DNA of 16,376 nt from Prevotella sp. (GCA_021204605.1 JAJPZD010000299.1:1-16376), one strand, 5' to 3'; positions 1-7,678 are shown, counted from the stretch's first letter. Translations and numbers: made by a program. The notes: a model not told the origin generated them from the sequence alone.

Positions 1-58
1 GCTGCTATTTGCTTGAATTTCTGAATTATTCATTCGACAACAAAGAACTAAATTTCCC

Positions 59-89
59 CAAAGGTAAACCAAATTCAAGAAAACGCAAA
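59..89 (-). promoter_or_regulatory. Predicted leftward Bacteroidetes-type promoter
   Basis: Read on the minus strand, TACCTTTG (66-59) matches the -7 consensus TAnnTTTG. A TTTG -33 element (89-86) lies 19 bp upstream, the expected spacing. It would drive a gene that starts left of the window, divergent from the hipB-like gene. This is a sequence match only, and AT-rich DNA gives chance hits. Confidence 0.4.
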
Positions 90-160
90 AATTAAAAAAC
101 ATTTTATAATGATACCAACATTAATTATATGCTGTTTTTCTTTTATATTGAAATTTTTCT

Positions 161-168
161 TATCTTTG
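161..168 (+). promoter_or_regulatory. -7 box of the hipB-like gene
   Basis: TATCTTTG is an exact match to the Bacteroidetes -7 consensus TAnnTTTG. It lies about 58 bp upstream of the ATG at 226, giving a leader of roughly 50 nt. The -33 region is only a T-run (135-139), not a clean TTTG. Confidence 0.6.
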
Positions 169-172
169 CAAT

Positions 173-188
173 AGATATAATAATATCT
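173..188. promoter_or_regulatory. Inverted repeat, candidate HipB-type operator
   Basis: AGATAT-AATA-ATATCT is a perfect 6-bp inverted repeat with a 4-bp spacer. It starts 5 bp after the -7 box, so it covers the expected transcription start of the hipB-like gene. HipB-family regulators bind palindromes in their own promoter, so autorepression is a reasonable inference. The AT-rich context means chance occurrence is possible. Confidence 0.35.
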
Positions 189-215
189 GATAACTTTATT
201 TTTCTTATTTAAAAG

Positions 216-227
216 ATACTATAGTAT
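216..227. promoter_or_regulatory. 12-bp perfect palindrome at the hipB-like start codon
   Basis: ATACTATAGTAT is a perfect 12-bp palindrome that overlaps the first two bases of the ATG at 226. It could be a second operator or affect translation initiation. It resembles the 173-188 repeat in its leading AGATA but is not the same sequence. Confidence 0.3.
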
Positions 228-552
228 GTCTTTATTATATACATTTGACATAGATACTGCAAGTGAGTTGGTTGCTTCGTTGGCACAAAAAGCACAAAAG
301 AGGCGGTTGGAAAAAGGTCTTTCAAGAGATGCCCTTTCAATGATGAGTGGCGTGCCAGCCCCTACCATCGCCAAATTTGAGCGCAAGCATACTATCTCGC
401 TCTTATCTTTCATTTCCATTGCAAAGGCATTGGGATATACTAAAGACATCAAGACTCTGCTTTCCGAACCGCTTTTCAACACTATGGAGGAACTCGAGAC
501 TATCAACAAAAACAAAAACAGAAAGAGAGGGCGCAATGAATTCAATAAATAA
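226..552 (+). CDS. hipB: HipB-like XRE-family antitoxin/regulator, orphaned
   Basis: This 108-residue protein has a helix-turn-helix of the XRE/Cro type at about residues 20-75, including RLEKGLSRDALSMMSGVPAPTIAKFER split over the recognition helices. The C-terminal tail is basic (NKNKNRKRGR). The size and the tail resemble the HipB proteins that precede HipA kinases in Bacteroidetes. In an intact module HipB represses the operon and neutralises the HipA Ser/Thr kinase toxin. Here the hipA reading frame starts at 536, overlapping this gene by 17 bp, but stops after 18 codons, so the regulator has no full-length partner in the window. A -7 box at 161 and two palindromes at 173 and 216 suggest autoregulation. 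The HTH assignment is firm; the HipB role rests on the tail, the overlap and the hipA stub. Confidence 0.8.
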   Translation: MSLLYTFDIDTASELVASLAQKAQKRRLEKGLSRDALSMMSGVPAPTIAKFERKHTISLLSFISIAKALGYTKDIKTLLSEPLFNTMEELETINKNKNRKRGRNEFNK

Positions 553-592
553 ACTCACTGTTACTTATCACGACAGAATTGTCGGCACATAA
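536..592 (+). pseudogene. hipA: hipA 5' stub, 18 codons
   Basis: The ATG at 536 overlaps the end of the hipB-like gene and follows a purine-rich AGAGAGG. It encodes MNSINKLTVTYHDRIVGT and then stops. The pattern LTVxYHDRIVGT resembles the opening beta-strand of the HipA N-terminal domain, where Bacteroidetes proteins usually continue with a hydrophobic Leu-Ala stretch. Nothing of the kinase domain follows: from about 590 the DNA is the 3' end of the convergent ABC ATPase gene. I infer that a deletion or rearrangement removed all but the first codons of hipA. The stub overlaps the end of the ATPase gene (568-592). Chance similarity of a short peptide is the main alternative, but frame, overlap and position all fit a hipBA operon. 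Confidence 0.65.
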
Positions 593-1302
593 ACATTACC
601 AAACAGTTTTTCGATATAACCGCTCTCTCGCAGTTCTTGTGGCGGCAGGCAATGCAATTTGGGATTGTCAAAAAGGGCAATCTTATCACATAGCGACATG
701 GCGATGTCGAGTTCGTGGGTGGAGAATATAATGCTCTTGCCGTTATCATGCGCAAGACTGACTAACAAACGGCTCAGTTCATAACGGTTTGGTATATCGA
801 GGAATGATGTCGGTTCGTCGAGCAATATAACCTGTGTGTCCTGCGCCAATGCCCGTGCAACCATTATGCGCTGGCACTCACCATCGCTCATTTTATCCAA
901 CGTGCGTGTGGCATAATCCTCCATACCAACCGAAGCGAGCGACTTTCTTACAATCTCCCTGTCAACGTCCTGCATCTTCCCTATCCAGTTGGTATAAGGG
1001 GAACGCCCTATCGCCACCACATCCTCACATTTTAAGTTTGCGATTCGTATTCTCTCCGTAGTAACAAAAGCCAATGACTTCGCCATTTGTTGGGGGCGCA
1101 ATGTGCCGATGTTCCTGCCGTCAAGCAATATCTCTCCTGTATAGTGGTGGTTAAGACCGGCAATAGCACGCAGCAACGTTGACTTGCCCGTACCATTCCT
1201 GCCGATAACTGCTGTAATCTTCCCCTTCTCGAATGACGCATTGACATTTTCTATAAGCATCCTCGAACCATAGCCTATTGAGAAACCTCGCAACTCTATC
1301 AT
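568..1302 (-). CDS. ABC transporter ATPase, FecE/BtuD type
   Basis: This 244-residue cytoplasmic ATPase powers import through the FecCD-type permease encoded just upstream. Visible motifs are Walker A GRNGTGKS (34-41), signature MSDGE (138-142, in place of LSGGQ), Walker B VILLDEP (158-164), D-loop SFLD and the H-loop His196. The usual Q-loop Gln is not evident; the region reads FVTTER (80-85). I chose the ATG at 1302 because it overlaps the permease stop as ATGA, a coupling arrangement; an upstream in-frame ATG at 1410 would lie deep inside the permease gene. The C-terminus (GNVYVPTILS) lacks the short tail I would expect after IEKLF. It abuts the hipA stub, so the gene may have lost its last codons in the same rearrangement. 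All catalytic motifs remain, so it is probably functional. Confidence 0.9.
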   Translation of the reverse strand: MIELRGFSIGYGSRMLIENVNASFEKGKITAVIGRNGTGKSTLLRAIAGLNHHYTGEILLDGRNIGTLRPQQMAKSLAFVTTERIRIANLKCEDVVAIGRSPYTNWIGKMQDVDREIVRKSLASVGMEDYATRTLDKMSDGECQRIMVARALAQDTQVILLDEPTSFLDIPNRYELSRLLVSLAHDNGKSIIFSTHELDIAMSLCDKIALFDNPKLHCLPPQELRESGYIEKLFGNVYVPTILS

Positions 1303-2279
1303 ACCGTAATCGATTTTTTGCGCAGCACCACCCATATCACAATAGGTATTCCCAAAAGCGACGTGATGGCGTTGATCGGCAGGATGAAAAATTTGGAGAA
1401 CAAGTCGCAAAACAGCAGTACTGATGCTCCTGTGAGGATAGTACCGGGTATAAGAATTCGATGGTCGCCATCGGAAAACAGCATCCTCGTTACATGTGGC
1501 ATGGCAAGTCCGATGAACCCTATCGGTCCGCAGAACGCCGTTACCGTACCGGCAAGCAGGGTTGTGGAGAGAAACAGCAACGCACGTGATCGCTTTATGT
1601 TAAGTCCCATGGTAACGGCACATTCCTCACCGAACAATAGCATATTAAGCGGTTTTATCGTCAGTATCGCCAAAAGCAGTCCTACTAATACCGAAGGGAT
1701 GAAGATAAGCAGTTGTTGAGACGTAACATCGCCCAATGAACCCATTGTCCAGACAACGAATGCCTTCAACGACTCTTCCTTACTTAAATACTGCAGTATC
1801 TGCACCACAGCACTGACTCCGTACGAGAACATCATACCGAGTATCAGAATTACCATTATATCTCTTATGCGATGACCCACCGCAGCGATAACTACCAACA
1901 CAATTCCTGCTCCTATCCATGCAGCTCCCACAATTCCCAACGAACTGCCAAGCCCTGCAAGTATCACCAATGCCACACCAAGACTTGCTCCGGAACTGAT
2001 GCCAAGAACGTATGGACCGGCAAGGGGATTGCGAAACAGCGTCTGCATCTGCAAACCACTAACTGACAAGGCTGCCCCTGCCAACAGTGCCACAAGTGCC
2101 TTTATTAGGCGGATATCAAGTATTATCTTTACCGTCGCCTGAGAACAGTCGCCTCCCGTCAGTGCCGCCCACACCTCTCCAAGCGGTATGTTGACAGTTC
2201 CTACCGACAAGTCCAAACAGAACAGCAGCAGTATGATGACTATCAGCGATATGAACAATATGACTGGTTTTGAGCGCAT
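1299..2279 (-). CDS. FecCD/BtuC-family ABC transporter permease
   Basis: This 326-residue, very hydrophobic inner-membrane protein has the features of the FecCD family (BtuC, FhuB, FecC/D): an N-terminal helix (residues 6-25), LAGAALSVSGLQMQTLFRNPLA split around residues 67-90, PYVLGISSGASLG, and the C-terminal FCGPIGFIGLAMPHVTR segment (about 244-261) ahead of the last helices. Such permeases form a dimer that moves ferric siderophores, haem or cobalamin from the periplasmic binding protein into the cytoplasm. The start at 2279 is 14 bp after the binding-protein stop, and the end overlaps the ATPase start by 4 bp, so the three genes form one operon. The substrate cannot be read from the sequence. 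Confidence 0.92.
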   Translation of the reverse strand: MRSKPVILFISLIVIILLLFCLDLSVGTVNIPLGEVWAALTGGDCSQATVKIILDIRLIKALVALLAGAALSVSGLQMQTLFRNPLAGPYVLGISSGASLGVALVILAGLGSSLGIVGAAWIGAGIVLVVIAAVGHRIRDIMVILILGMMFSYGVSAVVQILQYLSKEESLKAFVVWTMGSLGDVTSQQLLIFIPSVLVGLLLAILTIKPLNMLLFGEECAVTMGLNIKRSRALLFLSTTLLAGTVTAFCGPIGFIGLAMPHVTRMLFSDGDHRILIPGTILTGASVLLFCDLFSKFFILPINAITSLLGIPIVIWVVLRKKSITV

Positions 2280-2293
2280 GCTTTCAGGCTAAA

Positions 2294-3433
2294 TTATTTC
2301 AACTGTTTGTAATATACAAAATCATCCTGCACCAATTCAGGGTGAAATATCTTGATTAAATCCCGCAACACAAGATCTGGGTTTACAACACCCGACTCAA
2401 AATAGTCGCTCCCCCCTACCTCATTGGAACGCAGGTTGTTGTTATACACCTTTCCATTAATAAAACAGTTGGTGTCAGTGAACTTCGGGCAGGCTGCCTT
2501 CACTTCATCAAGAGTGTTTGTCAAACCTACATCAAGCCATACGTCAGAGGCGGAAACCAACTGATATGCCTCCTCCAAGTCTATCGGCATCGAGGTGGTT
2601 CCGGTATTCTTCTTATAGATATAGTCGCCTCCTGCATCTGCAATCAGTCGTGCCACATAACTTTCTGTGGAAGGCATAAACCAGGTGCCGTTATATGGTA
2701 TGTTCATCATCACTTTCGGTGCATCCAATTTGGCATCAGCCACTTTCTTTTTCCACGCATCGTAACGCTTTGGTATTTCCGAGAACACCTTTATGCCTTC
2801 ATCTCTCTTGCCGACAATTTCCGAAATAGCCACAATCCACTCTGCCTTGCCTATTGGCGAATTTTCCACATGGTCGCCTACATACATATATGGTATATTC
2901 AACTCCTTAAGTTTCCCTTCCATCGAGTTCGCTCCCCTAATACCGAAAAACAACACGATGTCAGGTTCAAGCGACAGCAGCATCTCATAGTTTATATTAC
3001 CCTCATAACCAACATCTCCGATACTGTCCCTCTTTGCCAATATCTTCGGATTTAATATGTATTCCATTCCCGACACCCCGACAACAGTGTTTACAGCCCC
3101 TAAAGCATCAAGCATTGCTATAACTGTGGAAGACATTGTAACAATGCGCTCCGGCATACCGTGTATTACCTGTCCGTTGAAACCATCAGGTACATCCTCC
3201 CCGTTACGGGCAATAAACAGTTGGGTATTGATACTGTCCGCCCCCTGCCACGGATTTTTCACGTTGATAATCACGCTCTCCTTACCTTCCGCACCCACAA
3301 TCTCAAAACCGGTTGCATACTCTGGCGAATAAACCACCTTGTCAAAATCCGCTATATCAACATCTTTTTGATGACAGCCAACGAGAACCGTCAACAACAT
3401 AAGCAAAAAAGATAAATTCCTTATTGATTTCAT
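2294..3433 (-). CDS. Lipoprotein solute-binding protein of the Fe3+/cobalamin importer
   Basis: This 379-residue protein is the first gene of the importer operon. It begins with a lipoprotein signal peptide (TVLVGC lipobox, Cys20), so it is probably anchored in a membrane facing the periplasm. It shows the periplasmic binding protein 2 (BtuF/FecB, PF01497) pattern: PERIVTMSSTVIAMLDALG near residues 94-112 followed by VVGVSG, then EPDIVLFF and a C-terminal lobe with VSASDVWLDVG. It is longer than E. coli BtuF (266 residues), as is usual for Bacteroidetes versions. It delivers an iron chelate, haem or corrinoid to the permease. No cobalamin riboswitch was recognised in the short leader, so corrinoid specificity is not supported. 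Confidence 0.9.
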   Translation of the reverse strand: MKSIRNLSFLLMLLTVLVGCHQKDVDIADFDKVVYSPEYATGFEIVGAEGKESVIINVKNPWQGADSINTQLFIARNGEDVPDGFNGQVIHGMPERIVTMSSTVIAMLDALGAVNTVVGVSGMEYILNPKILAKRDSIGDVGYEGNINYEMLLSLEPDIVLFFGIRGANSMEGKLKELNIPYMYVGDHVENSPIGKAEWIVAISEIVGKRDEGIKVFSEIPKRYDAWKKKVADAKLDAPKVMMNIPYNGTWFMPSTESYVARLIADAGGDYIYKKNTGTTSMPIDLEEAYQLVSASDVWLDVGLTNTLDEVKAACPKFTDTNCFINGKVYNNNLRSNEVGGSDYFESGVVNPDLVLRDLIKIFHPELVQDDFVYYKQLK

Positions 3434-3473
3434 ATTATAAATGTAATGCGTAGCACATTATCACGGTCGGGCG

Positions 3474-3505
3474 CAAAATTACAACAATATAACCCCCTCA
3501 CCAAA
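3474..3505 (-). promoter_or_regulatory. Promoter of the importer operon
   Basis: On the minus strand the -7 box TAATTTTG (3481-3474) fits TAnnTTTG, and a TTTG -33 element (3505-3502) lies 20 bp upstream. It gives a leader of about 30 nt before the binding-protein ATG at 3433. It sits downstream of the kinase terminator, so the importer has its own promoter. Confidence 0.55.
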
Positions 3506-3545
3506 TTTTATACCCGATTTTGCCAAATGAAAAAATAATGGCACA

Positions 3546-3580
3546 ATAAAAGGCAGAAAATTTTCATTCCCTGCCCTTTA
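3546..3580 (-). terminator. Rho-independent terminator after the kinase gene
   Basis: On the minus strand TAAAGGGCAG (3580-3571) pairs with CTGCCTTTTA (3556-3547), with one bulged G and a loop of about 14 nt. The 3' arm ends in a T-rich run. It begins 3 bp after the kinase stop codon and separates that gene from the importer promoter. Confidence 0.6.
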
Positions 3581-3582
3581 AC

Positions 3583-5715
3583 TTATTCACCCAAACGTTT
3601 TAATGCTTTTTTTGAATATTCATCCCCTTTCTCAGCCGCCTTCTTATACCAATTGATGGCTTCTGCTTTATCCTTTGTTACACCATAACCATTTTCATAC
3701 ATATCACCTAAATTACATTGAGCAGCTGCATTCCCTTTCTCGGCTGCTTTCTGATACCATTTGATGGCTTCGGCGTAATTTTGGGTTACACCATTTCCAT
3801 GTTCATACATATATCCCAAATTATTTTGAGCAGATGCATTTCCTTGCTCTGCTGATTTCTGATACCATTTGATGGCTTCGGTATAATCTTGGGATACGCC
3901 CTCTCCATGCGCATACATATATCCTATATAATTTTGAGCAGATGCATTTCCTTGCTCTCCTGCTTTTTGATACCACTTGAGTGCTTCGGTATAATCTTGG
4001 GATACGCCCTCTCCATGAGCATATATATATCCCAAGTTATATTGAGCAGATGCATTTCCTTGCTCTGCTGATTTCTGATACCATTTGATGGCTTCGCTGT
4101 AATCTTGGGATACGCCCTCTCCATGGTCATACATATATCCTATATAATTTTGAGCTGATGCATATCCTTGCTCTGCTGATTTCTGAAACCACTTGAAAGC
4201 TTCGCTGTAATTTTGGGAGACTCCTTTACCCCTGTAATAACATACACCCAAATTATATTGGGCATACATATTTCCCTGTTCTGCTGATTTCTGATACCAT
4301 TTAACAGCTTCTGTATAATTTCGTGATACGCCAGCCCCCTCTTCATACTTAACTCCTAATCTATTTTGAGCAACAGCATCGCCTTGTTCCGCATTTTGCT
4401 TTAATTTCTCAAAATCAGATAAATTTTCAGTAGATGACTGCGAATTATAATTAGACTCTGAAGATTTTTCTTTTGTTCCTTCTTTTTTCTGTAACGTTTC
4501 TTCTGAATTATAAACTGGTTTACTTTCCTCTGTTCCATCTTCTGACACGAGTGCAGATGGAATATTATTTTCAGATACTAATTTTTCCTCTATTTGGTCT
4601 TCTTTATTCAAAACTGTATCTGTATCCTCTACTTCTTCCTTCGCAATTTCTGGTTTTTCTTTTCCCCAATCATGCCTTGCAAATATTATACATATAACTA
4701 AAACTATGAAAGCTGCGATAAGCGCAACAATTTTTACAGGAGACTTATTTACTTTTACTTCACGTTTTTCTTCATGTGTAACAGGAGGCTTTGGTCTATG
4801 TGGCTCAGGCGGAACAGGCGGCTTTGGTGGCTCAACTATACCGCCATTATCGAGGATTTTCAGAAACTCGTCTATACTCTGCGGACGGTCATTGCGCCTC
4901 AGTTGCATGGCAGCGTCCACTGCATTACGTGTTGCTTGCGATACTGTCTCCGGCATGGGTTGCAATGTGTCAACACCACTTGCAAGAATATCCGCATCGG
5001 GCGGCGTGATACCTGTGAGCAATGTATAGAGAGTGGCACCGAGTGCATAAATATCCGTAGCACGACTTAACTCCTTGAAACTTGCATTCAGTTGCTCCAC
5101 AGGGGCGTAGCCCTTGCTGTTTATGCCCGATAACGGGGACGTGTTCTCACCAGTTTCATCGTCATAATGTTTTGACGCTCCGAAATTAATAAGTATCGCA
5201 TTATCGTTAGCATCTACAATTATATTTTCTGGCTTTATGTCAAGGTGCAGACGGTTGAAAGAATGGACACAACGTAAAGCATCTGCCACCTGACGGATGT
5301 ATTTCAATGCCACCTTTTCTGACAAACCTTGAGTTTTCACCATATCATGCAACGACTTACCTCCCTCTATGAAATCTGTTGCGTAATATGCAGTGCCATT
5401 CTCCTCAAAAACATCAACCACAAGAAATATATTGGCATGGCGCATCTTTACTATCGCCTTTGCCTCATCAATGAAATTCTTCCTCAACTTATCCACAAGA
5501 CTGGCTTTCGACTGCACGGCAACGCTGACCCTGCCCGTACTTTCATCTCGGCTGCAGTATTCATCTATAAAAAACTCCTTTATCACGAAACGTGAATCAT
5601 ACTTTGTATAAAGAGCCTCATACGTGCTTCCGAAACCGTCTCCGTTCAACAACCGTACTATCTTATACTTCCCCCCCTGCAGGAGTGCGCCATTCGCCAA
5701 ATGTTTCTTTTCCAT
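3583..5715 (-). CDS. Membrane Ser/Thr kinase-like protein with Sel1 repeats
   Basis: The 710-residue protein has three parts. Residues 16-290 are a eukaryotic-type kinase domain: Gly loop GDGFGS (25-30), ATP lysine K46, helix-C Glu84, catalytic loop HLDIKPEN (157-164, Asp159 present), GYAPVEQ (202-208) and TDIYALG (220-226). A proline-rich segment (296-312) and a transmembrane helix (about 327-347) follow, then an acidic linker and seven 36-residue Sel1 repeats (446-697). The Sel1 part would lie in the periplasm and the kinase in the cytoplasm, as in a receptor kinase. The metal-binding DFG motif reads NFG (Asn177, codon AAT at 5187-5185), so catalysis may be reduced or lost. I prefer the ATG at 5715 because MEKKHL leads directly into the kinase fold; in-frame ATGs at 5748 and 5775 are possible. 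No phosphatase or FHA gene is adjacent. Confidence 0.85.
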   Translation of the reverse strand: MEKKHLANGALLQGGKYKIVRLLNGDGFGSTYEALYTKYDSRFVIKEFFIDEYCSRDESTGRVSVAVQSKASLVDKLRKNFIDEAKAIVKMRHANIFLVVDVFEENGTAYYATDFIEGGKSLHDMVKTQGLSEKVALKYIRQVADALRCVHSFNRLHLDIKPENIIVDANDNAILINFGASKHYDDETGENTSPLSGINSKGYAPVEQLNASFKELSRATDIYALGATLYTLLTGITPPDADILASGVDTLQPMPETVSQATRNAVDAAMQLRRNDRPQSIDEFLKILDNGGIVEPPKPPVPPEPHRPKPPVTHEEKREVKVNKSPVKIVALIAAFIVLVICIIFARHDWGKEKPEIAKEEVEDTDTVLNKEDQIEEKLVSENNIPSALVSEDGTEESKPVYNSEETLQKKEGTKEKSSESNYNSQSSTENLSDFEKLKQNAEQGDAVAQNRLGVKYEEGAGVSRNYTEAVKWYQKSAEQGNMYAQYNLGVCYYRGKGVSQNYSEAFKWFQKSAEQGYASAQNYIGYMYDHGEGVSQDYSEAIKWYQKSAEQGNASAQYNLGYIYAHGEGVSQDYTEALKWYQKAGEQGNASAQNYIGYMYAHGEGVSQDYTEAIKWYQKSAEQGNASAQNNLGYMYEHGNGVTQNYAEAIKWYQKAAEKGNAAAQCNLGDMYENGYGVTKDKAEAINWYKKAAEKGDEYSKKALKRLGE
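3625..4380 (-). repeat. Seven 108-bp tandem units encoding Sel1 repeats
   Basis: Seven consecutive 36-codon units each carry the pattern AxxxLGxxYxxGxGVxxxYxEAxxWYxKxAEQG. Units 3 to 6 are very similar at DNA level. Units 3 and 5 share NYIGYMY while unit 4 has YNLGYIY, an alternation that suggests duplication of a two-unit block. Sel1 repeats form helical solenoids used for protein interaction. Confidence 0.9.
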
Positions 5716-5808
5716 AATAATTGTCTTTATGTTTTTATGTGTTTTCATATAACTGTCATTTATGTTCCATCGCAAAAAGCTGTAACCATCATGACTTAAA
5801 AAACGTTA

Positions 5809-5816
5809 CAAAATTA
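5809..5816 (-). promoter_or_regulatory. Candidate -7 box of the kinase gene
   Basis: On the minus strand TAATTTTG (5816-5809) matches TAnnTTTG and is the same octamer as the importer promoter. No clean TTTG -33 element is seen at the right distance. The leader to 5715 would be about 85-90 nt. Confidence 0.4.
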
Positions 5817-5940
5817 ATAAAATTTCGAGAAAACAAGCATAAGCTGTAATAAATTTTAACAGTTCCGCTCCATATCTTATTTACATTCCGTACTTTCAAC
5901 ATAAAACCAAAATAAAATTCTTTTTTTAAAGAAAAAATTT

Positions 5941-5948
5941 TATCTTTG
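5941..5948 (+). promoter_or_regulatory. -7 box of the pectate lyase/GH3 genes
   Basis: TATCTTTG is identical to the -7 box at 161. It is preceded by an A/T-rich stretch with a T-run (5921-5927) where the -33 box would be. It implies a leader of about 50 nt to the ATG at 6004. The 5716-6003 gap therefore holds two divergent promoters and no gene. Confidence 0.6.
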
Positions 5949-6003
5949 CATGATTAAAATAAAGTAGCATTTAAAATTTTTACCTTTTAACCCATTAAAA
6001 ATC

Positions 6004-7677
6004 ATGTTCAAAACAAACCGTTTATTGCAGGCTTTTCTGCTAATCGCACTGTCTTTTTTGGCAAGTAACGCAATCGCTCAGACAACAGAGACTTTGGCTT
6101 TCCCTGGAGCAGAGGGCTTCGGCAGATATGTCTCTGGCGGCCGTGGCGGCACTGTATATCACGTAACAACTCTTGAGGATAACACTTCTGAAGGTTCGTT
6201 CAGATACGCCGTGAAAAAGAGCGGCACGCGCACTATCGTCTTTGACGTGTCTGGCACCATTCACCTTACATCTGAACTAAAACTAAGTAACGGCAATGTA
6301 ACTATCGCAGGACAGACTGCCCCTGGCGACGGTATCTGCATTGCCGACTATCCTTTCACACTTGCTGCCAACAATGTGATTATCCGCTTCATGCGCTTCC
6401 GCATGGGCGATGTGTATGGGCAAGAAGCTGACGGTCTTGGCGGCATGGATAAAAAGAACATAATCGTTGACCACTGCTCCGTAAGCTGGAGTATCGACGA
6501 GTGTCTCTCCGTTTACGGCAACGAAAACCAGACTGTCCAGTGGTGCATAGTTTCACAGAGTCTCGTAAACTCTGCCCACTCCAGTGGCGCACACGGATAT
6601 GGAGGCAACTGGGGCGGCGCAGGTGCAACATACCACCATAATCTGCTTGCTGACCACAACTCCCGCACTCCCCGTCTCGGTCCGCGTCCAAGTACACAGA
6701 CAAGTGAACAAATGGATCTCCGCAACAACGTAATCTACAACTGGGCAGGAAACGGCTGTTACGGTGGTGAAGGCATGAATGTGAACATCGTGAACAACTA
6801 TTATAAGGTGGGACCAGGCACTGAGACGACAAGCACAACAAAACAGAGAAGAATCGCCAGCATTGGTGTCCGTACATCATCATATACAAATCACGACACT
6901 GATTCCCTAAACTCTTGGGATGCCATGTGGCACGTATGGGGTAAATTCTATGTCGATGGCAATGTCAACTCGAAATTCAGCGATGTTACCAATGATAACT
7001 GGACCTACGGCATCTACAACCAGATAAGCAACGACAGTGACGTTGACTATACCTATACTCAGGAGACGAAAGACACCATGAAAGTTGACACACCTATCCC
7101 ATTTGAGTCTGTAACTACACACACGGCAGAAGTTGCCTACGAGAAAGTGCTCGACTATGCCGGTTGTTCTCTCCACCGCGATTGGTTAGATGAAGTAATT
7201 GTAAGTGATACACGAAACGGAGAAGCCACATACACCGGTTCAAAAGTGAATATTCCTGGACTTATAGACTCGCAGGATGACCTGAAACCCGAAGATGCCG
7301 GTGATGACTGGTCACCATGGCCAGAACTTGCCTCCGAAGAAGCTCCTCTCGATACCGACGGTGACGGAATACCTGATGACTGGGAGGATGCCAACGGACT
7401 TGACAAGAACAATGCTTCCGATGGTAGTACAATCGGTGATGACGGCTATTCAAACCTTGAGAACTATATGAACTCAATCGTGGCTGACATCATGGAAAAA
7501 GAGGTAGAGGGCGGCGTAATGCTTAGCGGTACTGACATCTTTAGTGCCAGCATTAAAGAAATCTCTGCAAGCAGCCAAAACAACAGCAAGATTTACAACT
7601 TGCAGGGCATACAGGTGAAATCTCCCCTCTCAAAAGGTATTTACATCAGTAACGGCAAGAAATTCGTGGTGAAATAA
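6004..7677 (+). CDS. Secreted PL1-type pectate lyase
   Basis: The 557-residue protein has a signal peptide (1-25, cleavage after AIA, before Gln26). The lyase domain begins at FPGAEGFGRYVSGGRGG (about 33-49), the usual opening of Bacteroidetes PL1 pectate lyases. It continues with beta-helix sequence including DHCSVSWSIDE (Asp156 onward), NQTVQWCIVSQSL and HHNLLADHNSRTPRLGPRP, where Arg221/Arg224 lie in the SRTPR segment typical of the active site. These enzymes cleave pectate by calcium-dependent beta-elimination. Residues 450-463 (DTDGDGIPDDWED) form a calcium-binding type 3 repeat. The last 30 residues (YNLQGIQV to NGKKFVVK) resemble the C-terminal tails common on secreted Prevotella proteins, possibly a type IX secretion signal (inference). 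It is probably co-transcribed with the GH3 gene 59 bp downstream. Confidence 0.9.
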   Translation: MFKTNRLLQAFLLIALSFLASNAIAQTTETLAFPGAEGFGRYVSGGRGGTVYHVTTLEDNTSEGSFRYAVKKSGTRTIVFDVSGTIHLTSELKLSNGNVTIAGQTAPGDGICIADYPFTLAANNVIIRFMRFRMGDVYGQEADGLGGMDKKNIIVDHCSVSWSIDECLSVYGNENQTVQWCIVSQSLVNSAHSSGAHGYGGNWGGAGATYHHNLLADHNSRTPRLGPRPSTQTSEQMDLRNNVIYNWAGNGCYGGEGMNVNIVNNYYKVGPGTETTSTTKQRRIASIGVRTSSYTNHDTDSLNSWDAMWHVWGKFYVDGNVNSKFSDVTNDNWTYGIYNQISNDSDVDYTYTQETKDTMKVDTPIPFESVTTHTAEVAYEKVLDYAGCSLHRDWLDEVIVSDTRNGEATYTGSKVNIPGLIDSQDDLKPEDAGDDWSPWPELASEEAPLDTDGDGIPDDWEDANGLDKNNASDGSTIGDDGYSNLENYMNSIVADIMEKEVEGGVMLSGTDIFSASIKEISASSQNNSKIYNLQGIQVKSPLSKGIYISNGKKFVVK

Positions 7678-7678
7678 A

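Noticed and set aside
571..584. Hairpin CGACA-GAAT-TGTCG between the convergent hipA stub and ATPase gene as a terminator
   Set aside because: The stem is only 5 bp and has no T-run on either strand.
1318..1719. 133-residue plus-strand frame inside the permease gene
   Set aside because: It is antisense to a conserved FecCD permease and shows no domain or ribosome site.
3434..3582. Possible cobalamin riboswitch before the importer operon
   Set aside because: The leader from the predicted promoter is only about 30 nt, far too short, and no B12-box-like sequence was recognised.
3625..4380. Regular 108-bp repeats that could suggest a CRISPR or minisatellite
   Set aside because: Units are contiguous, without spacers, in frame, and encode Sel1 motifs.
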